Shown: in pieces, positions 36,524 through 45,399 of the stretch | Layout: every line of letters starts with the position of its first letter | How positions within the stretch are numbered: the stretch's first letter is position 1 | NCBI RefSeq assembly: GCF_910593845.1 | Contig: NZ_CAJVAS010000035.1 | Coordinates: 1-64,000 of the forward strand | DNA from: Paenibacillus solanacearum | GTDB taxonomy: Bacteria; Bacillota; Bacilli; Paenibacillales; NBRC-103111 | DNA length: 64,000 nucleotides | Direction: 5' to 3' | The notes under the pieces: generated by a model | The model's database searches: none | What the model was told of the DNA's origin: nothing | Seen by the model: the letters and a program-made list of their open reading frames with translations, nothing else | Position numbers and translations under genes: made by a program

Positions 36524-37744
36524 CTAAGAGTTGTGCCCTTCGCAAAGATATGACGATTTAATGTTGGCTTTTAATAAAGGCTGCGACTGGCCGCGCGTCT
36601 GCCCAGAGGCAGGAGTCGATTGATGGAGCAAATAGCGCGCATACCGGAGTGGATTGGCGGCGGCTTCCAGTCTTGCCTGATCATCGCGTAAATAAGTAAA
36701 GATGGAGCGGCCGGGTTTGGAATTCAGCTCAAGAATCCAAATATTTCCGTCGATATCGACACCGAAGTCGATGCCGAGCTCGACGAGCCGCCCGTGCCGG
36801 GATTCGAGCGCTTCCGGGAGATCGGCCGAGAGCTGGGTCAGCCGGTCGATCAGTTCCGCAGCGCGTACCCGCCCGAACTCGCGGGCGAGGAAGTCGGCGG
36901 CGGGCTCTACGGTGCCGCCGCCGCTAAGGTTCGAGGTCAGGCTCCCTTCCTGGCCTCGACGAACAGCCATGCCGGTCAAGCGCCAGCGTCCGGCGCCGTC
37001 CTTTTGCGCCAAAGCGCGCACGTCGTAGGAGGCGCCGCCGGCGGACTGCAGCCGCAAATACTGCTGCAGCAAATAATCGCGCTGCCCGACGAAGCGGCGC
37101 AGCCAACGCAGCATCGCCCCCGCATCCGTGAAGCGATGCTCGATGCAGTGATTGCGGGCGTCGCGTCCGCGCACCTCGAAGGTGCCGTCCGCGCCCGTGT
37201 CCGCCCTGCGAACGAGCAGCACGCCGCGGCCCTGCGAGCCGCCTTGCGGCTTCAGCACCGCCTCGCTGCGCGCTTGCAGCCAAGCGGTCAGCGTACGCAT
37301 GCTGCGCAGCACCTCGGTATGCGGTAAATGCCGGTCAAACCGGCCGTCCGCCTGCAGCAGCTGCTGAACCGCCCACTTGCTTCTGAGTCCGTTGCCGAGC
37401 AGACGGACAGACGTGTGCTCCTTCAGCCGGCTCAGTACGGCGCGGTATTCGGCGTACTGCCGCTTCGAGCTGAAGAAGCACCGGTCGTAAATGACGGGCG
37501 GCAGCGGGAACGGCTCGGCGACCCACTGACGCGATGAAGCCTCATAGAAGTAGCCGGTAACCTCGCGGGACTGCCAATCGATGCTCCGGGATGTGAAGAC
37601 GAACACGTTCAGCCCGAAGCGGTGCCCGAGCAAGCAGAGCCGGCGGTAAAACCCGCGGTTCAGAAACGGGGGGTCCCCCTCCGCCTGCGTTGTCATGATG
37701 CCTATCGAATTGTGGAGGGTATGGTGCCCGAAGGGCGTCGTCAT
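36524..37744 (-). CDS. YheC/YheD-family ATP-grasp protein, second in operon
   Basis: A 406-residue member without the N-terminal extension. Motifs: LPPVIYDRCFFSSK, AVLKPQGGSQGRGVLLV and WILELNSKPGRSIF. It has an Arg- and Ala-rich core and the highest GC content of the five. ATG 37744 follows GGAGGTGAG and is preferred over an in-frame ATG at 37786, which has no ribosome site. Confidence 0.85.
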   Translation of the reverse strand: MTTPFGHHTLHNSIGIMTTQAEGDPPFLNRGFYRRLCLLGHRFGLNVFVFTSRSIDWQSREVTGYFYEASSRQWVAEPFPLPPVIYDRCFFSSKRQYAEYRAVLSRLKEHTSVRLLGNGLRSKWAVQQLLQADGRFDRHLPHTEVLRSMRTLTAWLQARSEAVLKPQGGSQGRGVLLVRRADTGADGTFEVRGRDARNHCIEHRFTDAGAMLRWLRRFVGQRDYLLQQYLRLQSAGGASYDVRALAQKDGAGRWRLTGMAVRRGQEGSLTSNLSGGGTVEPAADFLAREFGRVRAAELIDRLTQLSADLPEALESRHGRLVELGIDFGVDIDGNIWILELNSKPGRSIFTYLRDDQARLEAAANPLRYARYLLHQSTPASGQTRGQSQPLLKANIKSSYLCEGHNS

Positions 37745-37789
37745 ACGCCTCACCTCCATTCGGCCGGATGAAGCATCCTGCCGCATTGT

Positions 37790-39148
37790 TTAAAACTTCG
37801 AAGCGAATCGTACGTACTGCACCAGTTGTTTGACCGAGGGGCGAATTTTCCGTTCCGGCGCCAGCGGCGTATTGTCTTCTTTCGAAGGCTTGGAATTGAC
37901 CTCGATTAACCAGACGCGTCCTTGCGCATCGAGGGCGAGATCGATGCCGAGCTCCGCGAAATGTCCGGCGACATGGGTCTCGATGCCCTTGGCGATTTGC
38001 AGCGCGGCGCGTTTCAGCTTCGCATGGCCTTCCCGCGAATGACCTGACCGGGCGAGCGCTTCCTTCACGGGGCTCAGCGTACCGCCCCGCGCCAGATTCG
38101 ATACGAAGTGATGGTTGCCGGCGATCCGGGCCACAATCGAGGTAACGTCCCATTGTCCGGTTTCTCCCCGCTGGACAAGCGCGCGGAAATCGACGGGACG
38201 GCCGTTCACGGTAATCAGATCGAGCCCTTTTTGAATCTGGTGCCGCTGTGACTTCACTTTACCGGAGATGGAATGGAACAAGGCGGTGATCGACGGAAAC
38301 GATTGCTTGCGCGCGCCGACCAGCGTTGTCGTATGCGTCGTATACGTTCCGTCCGGTTTGCGGCGAATGCGGATGATCCCCTTGCCCAGACTCCCCGTAA
38401 TCGGTTTGAGGAACACGACCGGATACTTGGTGCACATCGTTTTCAACTGCTGAAAGTTGCGGAGCAAATACGATTCCGGCAAATAAATGTGCAGCCCCGA
38501 TTCGTTGCGCAGGGCGTCGAAGACGTCCGTTTTGTTCAAATATTTTTCATTGAAGAAGATAGCCTGGTTCCGGGATTTGGCACTGGCCACAAATTGCTGG
38601 ACGCTCGACCGACTGTCAAGCTTGCGGGAAGTCAGACGGTTATAGATGACATTCGGCAGTGGAAATACCGTTTTTTCCCACCTGTTCGTGTAGCGCCATC
38701 CGCGAACGGTATCCCCGCCTGAAACATCGTCCGGCGTACTGAAATAGACGGCGGCTCCGGCTCCGGTGCAAGCCTCGGTCAATTCCCGGCAAAACGCAGT
38801 GTTCGCCCCGAACGGTTTGTCGGGAGACTGGTCGTACACGCGGCTGACCATGACGCACAGAAGCGGACCGATCATCAGGGTGCGGGCCCCGGATTTGTAT
38901 TGAAGACACAGCTGATGGCCATGCGCGAGTCCCCATTTGGAAGCGAGCGCATCACCGATCCGCATTGTGCCTGCTTGCGACAAAGGTACCACATTCACTT
39001 CCTGACGGCCCGATCCGAAACGAAGCTGCAGAGACTGATGCAGCGGAATTTTCCATTTCTTAATAATGGCTTCGCTGACCATGATCGTGGAGCTGTCGGA
39101 AAATTTACCGGCGCTTTGTATTTGCAACCTGACCTTTGTTCTTTTCAT
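37790..39148 (-). CDS. YheD-type ATP-grasp protein with N-terminal extension, first in operon
   Basis: A 452-residue member. An N-terminal extension (residues 1-100, including VSEAIIKKWKIPLHQSLQL) is followed by FPLPNVIYNRLTSRK, VVFLKPITGSLGKGIIRI and the metal site WLIEVNSKPSKEDN. Its extension aligns by pattern with that of the third gene. AAGGAG precedes ATG 39148. A sigma-K-like promoter lies about 70 bases upstream, so the five genes are probably one mother-cell operon. Confidence 0.87.
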   Translation of the reverse strand: MKRTKVRLQIQSAGKFSDSSTIMVSEAIIKKWKIPLHQSLQLRFGSGRQEVNVVPLSQAGTMRIGDALASKWGLAHGHQLCLQYKSGARTLMIGPLLCVMVSRVYDQSPDKPFGANTAFCRELTEACTGAGAAVYFSTPDDVSGGDTVRGWRYTNRWEKTVFPLPNVIYNRLTSRKLDSRSSVQQFVASAKSRNQAIFFNEKYLNKTDVFDALRNESGLHIYLPESYLLRNFQQLKTMCTKYPVVFLKPITGSLGKGIIRIRRKPDGTYTTHTTTLVGARKQSFPSITALFHSISGKVKSQRHQIQKGLDLITVNGRPVDFRALVQRGETGQWDVTSIVARIAGNHHFVSNLARGGTLSPVKEALARSGHSREGHAKLKRAALQIAKGIETHVAGHFAELGIDLALDAQGRVWLIEVNSKPSKEDNTPLAPERKIRPSVKQLVQYVRFASKF

Positions 39149-39222
39149 GCGAAACTCCTTCCCAGCACCGACTTGCCGTCATGCAGCTTCTCTAATGCCT
39201 GGAACATGCAAACGAACTACTT

Positions 39223-39250
39223 TATCATATGAGGGCGTTTACCCCTTGGT
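39223..39250 (-). promoter_or_regulatory. Sigma-K-like promoter of the YheC/YheD operon
   Basis: On the minus strand CATATGATA (39231-39223) fits the sigma-K -10 consensus CATANNNTA, and AC lies 17 bases upstream (39250-39249) as the -35 element. The position, about 70 bases before the first gene, is suitable. The motif is short, so a chance match is possible. Confidence 0.45.
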
Positions 39251-39369
39251 GAAAAGAAACTGCGGCAAAACGCCGCAAGAAAAACCGGGCATGCGACAGG
39301 GGTGTCCGGTTGGGGCGAATTGCGACCCCGGGAGACGCGGCTGCGGCGGAAGCGACCCGGGTCATGGAA

Positions 39370-39399
39370 TAAATTGTACTTTCAAGGGAAAACCTACTA
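39370..39399 (+). promoter_or_regulatory. Possible sigma-G promoter of the ger operon
   Basis: CCTACTA at 39393-39399 resembles the sigma-G -10 CATACTA at six of seven positions, with a weak TAAATT -35 element 17 bases upstream. Known ger operons are sigma-G dependent. Confidence 0.4.
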
Positions 39400-39429
39400 G
39401 ACGACTTGACTCGTAGTGGGGTGTCAACC

Positions 39430-40851
39430 ATGCCGGATCAGCACAACCCGATAGCGTCTTCCTTGTATTCCGAGCTGGAGCGGCACGGCCAGATTCAAAC
39501 GCTTACCTTCCCTCGTTCCGAGGGACAGCTTGTGCTTATTTATTTCGAAGAGAGAACCGACGTGATGCTGGTGCGGAGGTACCTTGCCGAGCCGCTCCAG
39601 GAGCGGCTGCAAAGCGGCCTTCCGCTGCAGGCGATGGTTCATCACGTTCCGCTGGAGCAGGAAGGGCCGGTGCGGGAGCTGCCCGTCATCGTCAGCAGGC
39701 TCATTGCCGGCTGGACTTATGTGTACGCGTCTCAGGAGCCGGGAGGCTTCTTGTTTAATACGAGCAAGACCGTGGAGCGCAACCCGTCGAAGCCCGAAGT
39801 GGAATCGCAAATTATGGGACCGCAGCTCGCCTTCACGGAATCGCTGGAGACGAACCGGGGGATGGTACGGCAATATTTGCCAGACCCGAACTTGCGCTTC
39901 GAATCATTCCGGATCGGCCGGGATACCCAAACGGACGTGCTGCTGCTGTATTTGGAGGGAAAAGCGCGCGACGCCGATGTGGTCCTGATGAAGGATCGGC
40001 TCTCAAAGGTGAGAGAGGATGGCATTACCGATACTTCGATGCTGCTGCAATCGATCGACGACGATCCGCACTCGCTCTTTCCCCAGATGGTACCGAGCGA
40101 GCGGCTCGACCGGGTCGTCCTGAATCTGACGGGAGGCAAGCTGGTCGTCATGATGGACGGCACGCCTTCGGCGCTGATCTCGCCTGCGTCATTCTTCGAT
40201 TTTTTCAAGTCGGCCGAGGACGATTACCTGCGCAGAAATATGGCGATGTTTTTGCGTCTTCTGCGGACCGTGGCGATGTTTATCTCCGTCTTTTTCACAC
40301 CGATGTATGTCGCGGCGTTAACGTATCATTACCAGCTGATCCCCTCCAACATGCTTGTGCCGCTGGCGCAGTCAAGGTCGAAGGTGCCTTTTCCGCCGCT
40401 GATGGAAGCGCTGCTGCTCGAATTTATTATCGAGCTGCTGCGGGAGGCGGGGGCTCGGCTGCCGACGAAGGTCGGTCAGACGATGGGTATCGTCGGCGGT
40501 ATCGTCATCGGGCAAGCGGCCGTGCAAGCAGGGTTTACGAGCAATATCCTGATTATTATCGTTGCGCTGGCGGCACTCTCGTCCTTCATTACCCCGGTGT
40601 ACTTGATGGGGGCGGCGATTCGGATTATGCGATTTCCGATGCTGCTTCTGGCCGGATGGCTCGGCGCGATCGGCATCGTGATGGGGGCGAGCTTTCTGAT
40701 TTTGCATCTGCTGCGGCTTTCCACGCTCGGCCATTCCTATATGTATCCGCTGTATCCGATGAATATCGGAATGGTGAGGAACAGTAGGCGCGCTTGGCAG
40801 CAGCGCAGGACCGAGGACATCTATGAGGAACCGGCAGGTGAGGGCAAGTGA
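39430..40851 (+). CDS. GerA-type spore germinant receptor A subunit
   Basis: A 473-residue A subunit of a nutrient germinant receptor in the inner spore membrane. The N-terminal soluble half has YFEERTDVMLVRRYLAEPL and LLLYLEGKARDADVV. The membrane half carries four or five helices with the family motif AALTYHYQLIPSNMLVPLAQSR and PFPPLMEALLLEFIIELLREAG. ATG 39430 follows TGGGGTG. The next gene overlaps by four bases. Confidence 0.92.
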   Translation: MPDQHNPIASSLYSELERHGQIQTLTFPRSEGQLVLIYFEERTDVMLVRRYLAEPLQERLQSGLPLQAMVHHVPLEQEGPVRELPVIVSRLIAGWTYVYASQEPGGFLFNTSKTVERNPSKPEVESQIMGPQLAFTESLETNRGMVRQYLPDPNLRFESFRIGRDTQTDVLLLYLEGKARDADVVLMKDRLSKVREDGITDTSMLLQSIDDDPHSLFPQMVPSERLDRVVLNLTGGKLVVMMDGTPSALISPASFFDFFKSAEDDYLRRNMAMFLRLLRTVAMFISVFFTPMYVAALTYHYQLIPSNMLVPLAQSRSKVPFPPLMEALLLEFIIELLREAGARLPTKVGQTMGIVGGIVIGQAAVQAGFTSNILIIIVALAALSSFITPVYLMGAAIRIMRFPMLLLAGWLGAIGIVMGASFLILHLLRLSTLGHSYMYPLYPMNIGMVRNSRRAWQQRRTEDIYEEPAGEGK

Positions 40852-41963
40852 CGACAACAAAGGCGATTCGTAGCGCCAAGCTGATTCGCGCCTATGCGGT
40901 GTTTTTTTGCATCTCCGGAACGCAGCTGGCGGAACCATCGCAAGGTTTTCAGCGCACGCTGTATAAAGCGGCAGGCCACGATGCCTGGATTTGTTTGCTG
41001 CTGATGGCTCCGATCTCGATGGCCGCCGCGTTTTTTATCGCCAAAACCGCCGGTCAGTACGGCAACAAAGATTTGTACGCCATTCATGAGGACGTATACG
41101 GCCGGTGGCTGGCCAAGCTTCCGAACCTGATCTACGCGGTGTATTTGTTCCTGATGTGTCTGACCATCGTGCATTCTTATGCGGAGGTCGTCCAGACGTG
41201 GCTGTTCCCCGACCTGCAAGGCTGGCTGTTCGCGGGATTGCTATGTCTTTTGTTTATATACGGCATCATTGCCGGCATTCATGCGATTGCCGGGTTTGCC
41301 ACGATGGCGTTCATCCTGTCCTTATGGCTGTTTTTGCTCATGTATTTTCCATTGAAGTTTGCAAGCATCGATAACCTGCTGCCGGTGCTGGAAGCCAATG
41401 CCCGGCAAATCTGGAGCGGCGTATACCAATCCACCTACTTGATGCTGGGGATGGAGCTCGTCTATTTCCTCTACCCGTTCGTACAGGATAAGCAGAACGT
41501 CCGCAAATTCTCGCAGCTCGCCGTTCTTGCCACCGTACTGACCTACATCATCTCGCTCTTGTGCGCCATCCTCTTCTATAGCGGGAAGCAGCTCACCGAT
41601 ACGCTGTGGCCCACGTACACCTGGTACAAAGTCGTGCAGTTTCCGTTTCTCGAACGGTTCGAGGTGGTCGCCGCGGCGTACTGGCTGATGCTGGTGCTGC
41701 CGAACTGCTTGCTGTATTTATGGTGCTGTACCCGCGGACTTCGGTCCGTGTTCGGCATGAAGCAGCAGTATGCGCTGTATTTGTGCTGCGCTGCGCTGGT
41801 GGTCATGATCTATTTGATGCCGGGGAAGCAAAATATGGCCGCGCTTTACCAGGTGATGCGGTATATCGGCGGCGCGCTCGTGTTTCTGTATCCTGTGCTG
41901 CTGTTCGCCTTAGTCCAATGGAAAAAAGGAAGAATGAGGAAAACGGGGGGACGTGCGGCATGA
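40848..41963 (+). CDS. GerB-type germinant receptor subunit, amino-acid-permease-like
   Basis: A 371-residue membrane protein with ten helices of the GerAB/ArcD family, related to APC transporters. Family features include FFCISGTQLAEPSQGFQRTL-type first helix region and WKKGRMRK after the last helix. It binds the germinant. GTG 40848 overlaps the A-subunit stop (GTGA) after AGGTGAGGG. Confidence 0.92.
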   Translation: MTTTKAIRSAKLIRAYAVFFCISGTQLAEPSQGFQRTLYKAAGHDAWICLLLMAPISMAAAFFIAKTAGQYGNKDLYAIHEDVYGRWLAKLPNLIYAVYLFLMCLTIVHSYAEVVQTWLFPDLQGWLFAGLLCLLFIYGIIAGIHAIAGFATMAFILSLWLFLLMYFPLKFASIDNLLPVLEANARQIWSGVYQSTYLMLGMELVYFLYPFVQDKQNVRKFSQLAVLATVLTYIISLLCAILFYSGKQLTDTLWPTYTWYKVVQFPFLERFEVVAAAYWLMLVLPNCLLYLWCCTRGLRSVFGMKQQYALYLCCAALVVMIYLMPGKQNMAALYQVMRYIGGALVFLYPVLLFALVQWKKGRMRKTGGRAA

Positions 41964-43096
41964 AAAAAAGCAAAGCCGCAGGCACTGCTGGGCTGCTGAT
42001 TATGGCTGCGGCGCTGGCGACAGGCTGCCTGCATACCAAGGTGCTCGAACGATTAGGTCTTGTCATTGTGGCTGGAATCGATATGGCCCCGGGGGACCAG
42101 CTTAATGGCACCTCGGTCTTATACGAAATCGATCCGGAAGCAAGAGAACGGTCCAACGTGATCTCTTCTACGGCTTACACCGTGAAGGGCATACGTCTGA
42201 AGAATAACGCTGAATCGCGAAAAATGCTCGTGTCTGGACAGCTTCGCGTGCTGCTGCTGCACGAGGAATTGGCGAAAAGAGGGCTCACCAGCATCGTCGA
42301 TACGTTCACGCGCGACCCGGACATCGGATCGGGCGTTTATTTGGCGATCTCGCAGCAGCCTGCGTTCGATATTTTGACGAGGCGGTATCCGGAGATCAGC
42401 AATGTCGGCGAATATTTGTTCCAATCGATCAAGCAAAATATGGAGAGCGAGCAAATGATCTCCGCCATGCTTCACGAATTCGTCCGCGATCTCGATTCTC
42501 CCGGCATCGATGCGTCGCTGCCCTATGTAGTCCAGCAGGACGACGAACTCCGGCTGCAGGGGGCGGCGCTGTTTCGCGGCGACAAGATGGCAGGTACGAT
42601 ACCGCTGAAGGAAGTATTGTTTTTGCGCCTGCTGAAAAAGCGGTATACGACGGGATTTTTCGAGCTGACACTGCCGCAGGCGGCCATCATCAGCCAAGAC
42701 AAGCAGCCTGAAAAGCGAAAGCATACGTACGTGACGCTTGACTCGATCCATAGCAAATCGTCCATCTCCGTACTGGACCCGCAGCAGCCGCTGTTTCACA
42801 TCAAGCTGAGGCTGAGAGCGCGCTTGCTGGAGATTTCCGTTCCCGTCGACTTGCGGGAGCGCCGTCATCTCAGGCAAATCGAGCATGCCGTAAATGAGGA
42901 AATCAAACGCTCGCTGGAGAGGCTGCTGCAGAAGACGCAGAAGCTGGCGGTGGACCCGGTCGGCTTCGGCAATAAATACCGCGCCCGGATCCGGCATTCC
43001 GGTTTGACGATCGAACAGTGGCAGCAAATTTACCCTAAGGCGAAATTCCGTATCGAGGTGTCCACCAATTTACTGCGCACCGGCCAAACGGATTAA
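41960..43096 (+). CDS. GerC-type germinant receptor lipoprotein
   Basis: A 378-residue lipoprotein of the Ger(x)C family. The signal peptide ends in a lipobox ALATGC (Cys at about residue 24), followed by the typical LGLVIVAGIDMAPGDQ strand. Later blocks FQSIKQNMESEQMISAMLHEF and LRGAALF-like LQGAALFRGDKMAGTI are characteristic. It completes the three-subunit receptor. ATG 41960 overlaps the preceding stop (ATGA). Confidence 0.93.
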   Translation: MKKSKAAGTAGLLIMAAALATGCLHTKVLERLGLVIVAGIDMAPGDQLNGTSVLYEIDPEARERSNVISSTAYTVKGIRLKNNAESRKMLVSGQLRVLLLHEELAKRGLTSIVDTFTRDPDIGSGVYLAISQQPAFDILTRRYPEISNVGEYLFQSIKQNMESEQMISAMLHEFVRDLDSPGIDASLPYVVQQDDELRLQGAALFRGDKMAGTIPLKEVLFLRLLKKRYTTGFFELTLPQAAIISQDKQPEKRKHTYVTLDSIHSKSSISVLDPQQPLFHIKLRLRARLLEISVPVDLRERRHLRQIEHAVNEEIKRSLERLLQKTQKLAVDPVGFGNKYRARIRHSGLTIEQWQQIYPKAKFRIEVSTNLLRTGQTD

Positions 43097-43128
43097 CGGC
43101 GCCCGGTCGCTCGAAGGGAGAGAACGCG

Positions 43129-44235
43129 GTGGCGGCAGCACCCCAAAAATCAAAACCCCGGCTGCTGGAGCTGGAAATCGTGCGGGCGGTGGCGATTGTG
43201 GCGGTCGTGGCTATTCATGCAACGTCCGAAGCGACCGTGCAGCTTCCGTTCGGCAGCGGGCCGCAGCTGCTGTACTTGACGATCAACAAGCTGTGCAATT
43301 TTGCCGTGCCTGTATTTATTATGGTGAGCGGGCTTGTCCTGTTTTACCGCTACGACGGAGACTGGAGCGGGAGGCAGGCGGGCCGGTTTTACTCAAGACG
43401 GATCAGGCAGGTATTGTTTCCTTATGTATTTTGGTCGTTCTTTTATTACCTTTACGATCAGTGGATGTTCGAGAGGGACCGCCTGCATATCGACTGGGCG
43501 GAGTTCGCCGAACTGCTGCCTTGGGCCGACGCTTCGTACCATTTATATTTTATGATCATCATCGTCCAGTTCTACCTGCTGTTTCCGCTCCTGATGTGGC
43601 TGTGCCATAGCGCGGGCCGTTTGGGCCGCGAGGGGCTGCCGTGGCTCGGACTGCTCGTTCAAGCTTTGGCCTACGGGTATAATCATTGGCTGGAGCCGAT
43701 TCCGAACATGGCCTCGCTCTGTATCAATTACTTCAGCGTATTCGCGCTGGGCGCCTGGATCGGCCTTCATTACGAAGCGTTTAGCCGCTGGGCCGACCGC
43801 AGCTTCCGGTGGCTGCTGCCGCTCACCGTGCTGCTCGGCTGCAGCTTTGCCGGTCTGTTCCTGCTGGAAGACCGCGCTCCGTTCCTGCTGGAGGGAAGCT
43901 TGTACACGGTGTTATTTTTCGTATATGCCGCCTTGGCTTGCATGACGTTCATCCGGGCGGGAGCGATCATCCTGAAGCGTGCCCCAGGGCTGTCGAATAG
44001 GCTGCTGTGGCTTGGAGCGGTTTCGTTCGGCATCTATCTCGTTCATCCGGCCGTGCTGACCTATTGGCGCGTACACGTCCCCGCCGATCCGCATGACATC
44101 GGGGCATACCATGCGAATACGGCCGCATCGTTCGCCGTAAGCCTGCTGCTGCCGTGGGCATTATCCGCGCTGTACGGCCAAGCGGTCCGATTGCTGCGGC
44201 AGCGCAGACGGAAGGCCGCCTTGTCGCGGGGATAA
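43129..44235 (+). CDS. Membrane-bound acyltransferase (acyltransferase 3 family)
   Basis: A 368-residue protein with about ten helices. The N-terminal helix holds the catalytic His in VVAIHATSE and the Arg-containing RRIRQVLFPYVFWS is typical. Such enzymes O-acetylate or otherwise acylate cell-surface glycans. GTG 43129 follows GAAGGGAG, 32 bases after the GerC-type gene, so it could be read from the ger transcript. Confidence 0.88.
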   Translation: MAAAPQKSKPRLLELEIVRAVAIVAVVAIHATSEATVQLPFGSGPQLLYLTINKLCNFAVPVFIMVSGLVLFYRYDGDWSGRQAGRFYSRRIRQVLFPYVFWSFFYYLYDQWMFERDRLHIDWAEFAELLPWADASYHLYFMIIIVQFYLLFPLLMWLCHSAGRLGREGLPWLGLLVQALAYGYNHWLEPIPNMASLCINYFSVFALGAWIGLHYEAFSRWADRSFRWLLPLTVLLGCSFAGLFLLEDRAPFLLEGSLYTVLFFVYAALACMTFIRAGAIILKRAPGLSNRLLWLGAVSFGIYLVHPAVLTYWRVHVPADPHDIGAYHANTAASFAVSLLLPWALSALYGQAVRLLRQRRRKAALSRG

Positions 44236-44319
44236 AGGGAAGCGCGCAAAACCTGTGCTATTTCCTCTGCTGCTCTCATACAATGTATCGTACAAGTTGT
44301 GCGAGAGGAGGAGCAGGGG

Positions 44320-44598
44320 ATGAAAGGGAAAAAAAACGTGGTGTACATGGCGCTCGCGCTCGGCATGATCCTGTATGCGGTCCCGCGCATCGATCTGAGC
44401 GGGGGGCTCACGCTGCCTACCGTGTTCGGCCTGGCCTGGATTGCTTTTGCGCTGCTGGTGGTAGCGGCGCATCTGCACGAGCTGCTGGGCGTCGAGGAAG
44501 AGACGAAGCGGGAGCTGACCAAGATCAAGCGAATGAAGCGCTGGCAGCTGGAGCAGGCCGTACAAGGCAAGCGCAGACTGCTGCAGGTGAAAAAATGA
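44320..44598 (+). CDS. Small membrane protein with coiled tail
   Basis: A 92-residue protein. Two helices (VVYMALALGMILYAVP and FGLAWIAFALLVVAAHLHEL) are followed by a basic helical tail (KRELTKIKRMKRWQLEQAVQGK). No family is recognised. ATG 44320 is preceded by AGGAGGAGCAGGGG; an in-frame GTG at 44299 lies before it. A terminator follows. Confidence 0.72.
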   Translation: MKGKKNVVYMALALGMILYAVPRIDLSGGLTLPTVFGLAWIAFALLVVAAHLHELLGVEEETKRELTKIKRMKRWQLEQAVQGKRRLLQVKK

Positions 44599-44613
44599 CG
44601 GCGTGCCCATACA

Positions 44614-44648
44614 AAAGCCCGCGGAGCCGAATTCGGCCTGCGGGCTTT
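44614..44648 (+). terminator. Terminator
   Basis: AAAGCCCGC (44614-44622) and GCGGGCTTT (44640-44648) with an inner CCGAATTCGG palindrome. The remaining DNA to 44923 shows no convincing gene or signal. Confidence 0.75.
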
Positions 44649-44923
44649 CGCTTGGCGGTCTTTAAGGTTCATAGCGTTGACAGAATGAAAGCGTCGCGTC
44701 GGGACTTCCTGTCTAATCCGTCCCGCCTGTAGCAAGCGGGTGACATGCTGCGCGATCGCCATGCGGTTGGGTGGCGGTTTGCCGTCTGGATCGGAACCGG
44801 ATGGCGTATTCACGGTATGGAAGCGGTGGAATCGACGATTGTGTTGGGGGGCGCGAACCTTTGCACGAATCCCTTTGCGCGCCCGTTCGGCACAAGTGCA
44901 GCAGATAGTCGCCCCTCTCCGCC

Positions 44924-45250
44924 TTACACCAGGAGCGCGATCGTCAGCAGATCGAACAGGGCGAGCGGCAGGATGACGTTGTTATAGTACGGATTAAATC
45001 CCGGGTAACCGTATGGCAGCAGCGCGCGGCTGTGCCCCGGCATCATTTGCAAATAAATATGATACGAGTCGATATGAACAAGGAGCCCGTCGTGCATCTG
45101 TCCGTGAACCGTTTGTACCCGGATCGGTTTATGCATATGCTCGGCGCAAATGGCGTGAATTTTTTCTCTGCACTTATGCAGCAGGTCGGCCGTGGTTGAC
45201 TCCAACTCGTACAAGTTCTGCATTTGCCCTCCAAATGGATTTTGCGACAT
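44924..45250 (-). CDS. Hypothetical protein, possibly spore-associated
   Basis: A 108-residue protein from ATG 45250 (MSQNPFGGQMQNLYEL), 13 bases after AAGGAGG. A His/Cys-containing helical N-terminal part (LLHKCREKIHAICAEHMHKPI) is followed by LLVHIDSYHIYLQM, a PGHSRALLPYGYPGFNPYYN segment rich in Pro, Gly and Tyr as in spore coat proteins, and a hydrophobic C-terminus. The frame continues upstream to 45346 with a Lys/Arg-rich stretch lacking a ribosome site. No family is recognised. Confidence 0.6.
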   Translation of the reverse strand: MSQNPFGGQMQNLYELESTTADLLHKCREKIHAICAEHMHKPIRVQTVHGQMHDGLLVHIDSYHIYLQMMPGHSRALLPYGYPGFNPYYNNVILPLALFDLLTIALLV

Positions 45251-45350
45251 GATCGGTTGGTAACCTCCTTCTTGAAATTCCTTCTTTCGATGTATATGCT
45301 TCTGCCCGCCGGATCTTGTTCGATGCACTGTCTTTTTTTTTGCCAAGCGC

Positions 45351-45356
45351 TATAAT
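45351..45356 (+). promoter_or_regulatory. -10 element upstream of ytoI
   Basis: TATAAT at 45351-45356, 44 bases before the proposed ytoI start. No good -35 is seen at 17 bases. Confidence 0.4.
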
Positions 45357-45399
45357 AGTAGTACAGATGAATACAGATGAGACGGGAATGATCATACAG

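Noticed and set aside
41606-43096. Longer frame for the GerC-type lipoprotein
   Set aside because: The first 118 codons overlap the transporter subunit and would bury the lipobox; ATG 41960 gives a proper signal peptide and ATGA overlap.
44740-44987. Rightward frames between the terminator at 44648 and 44924
   Set aside because: Translations are Arg/Trp-rich without pattern, and no ribosome site precedes them.
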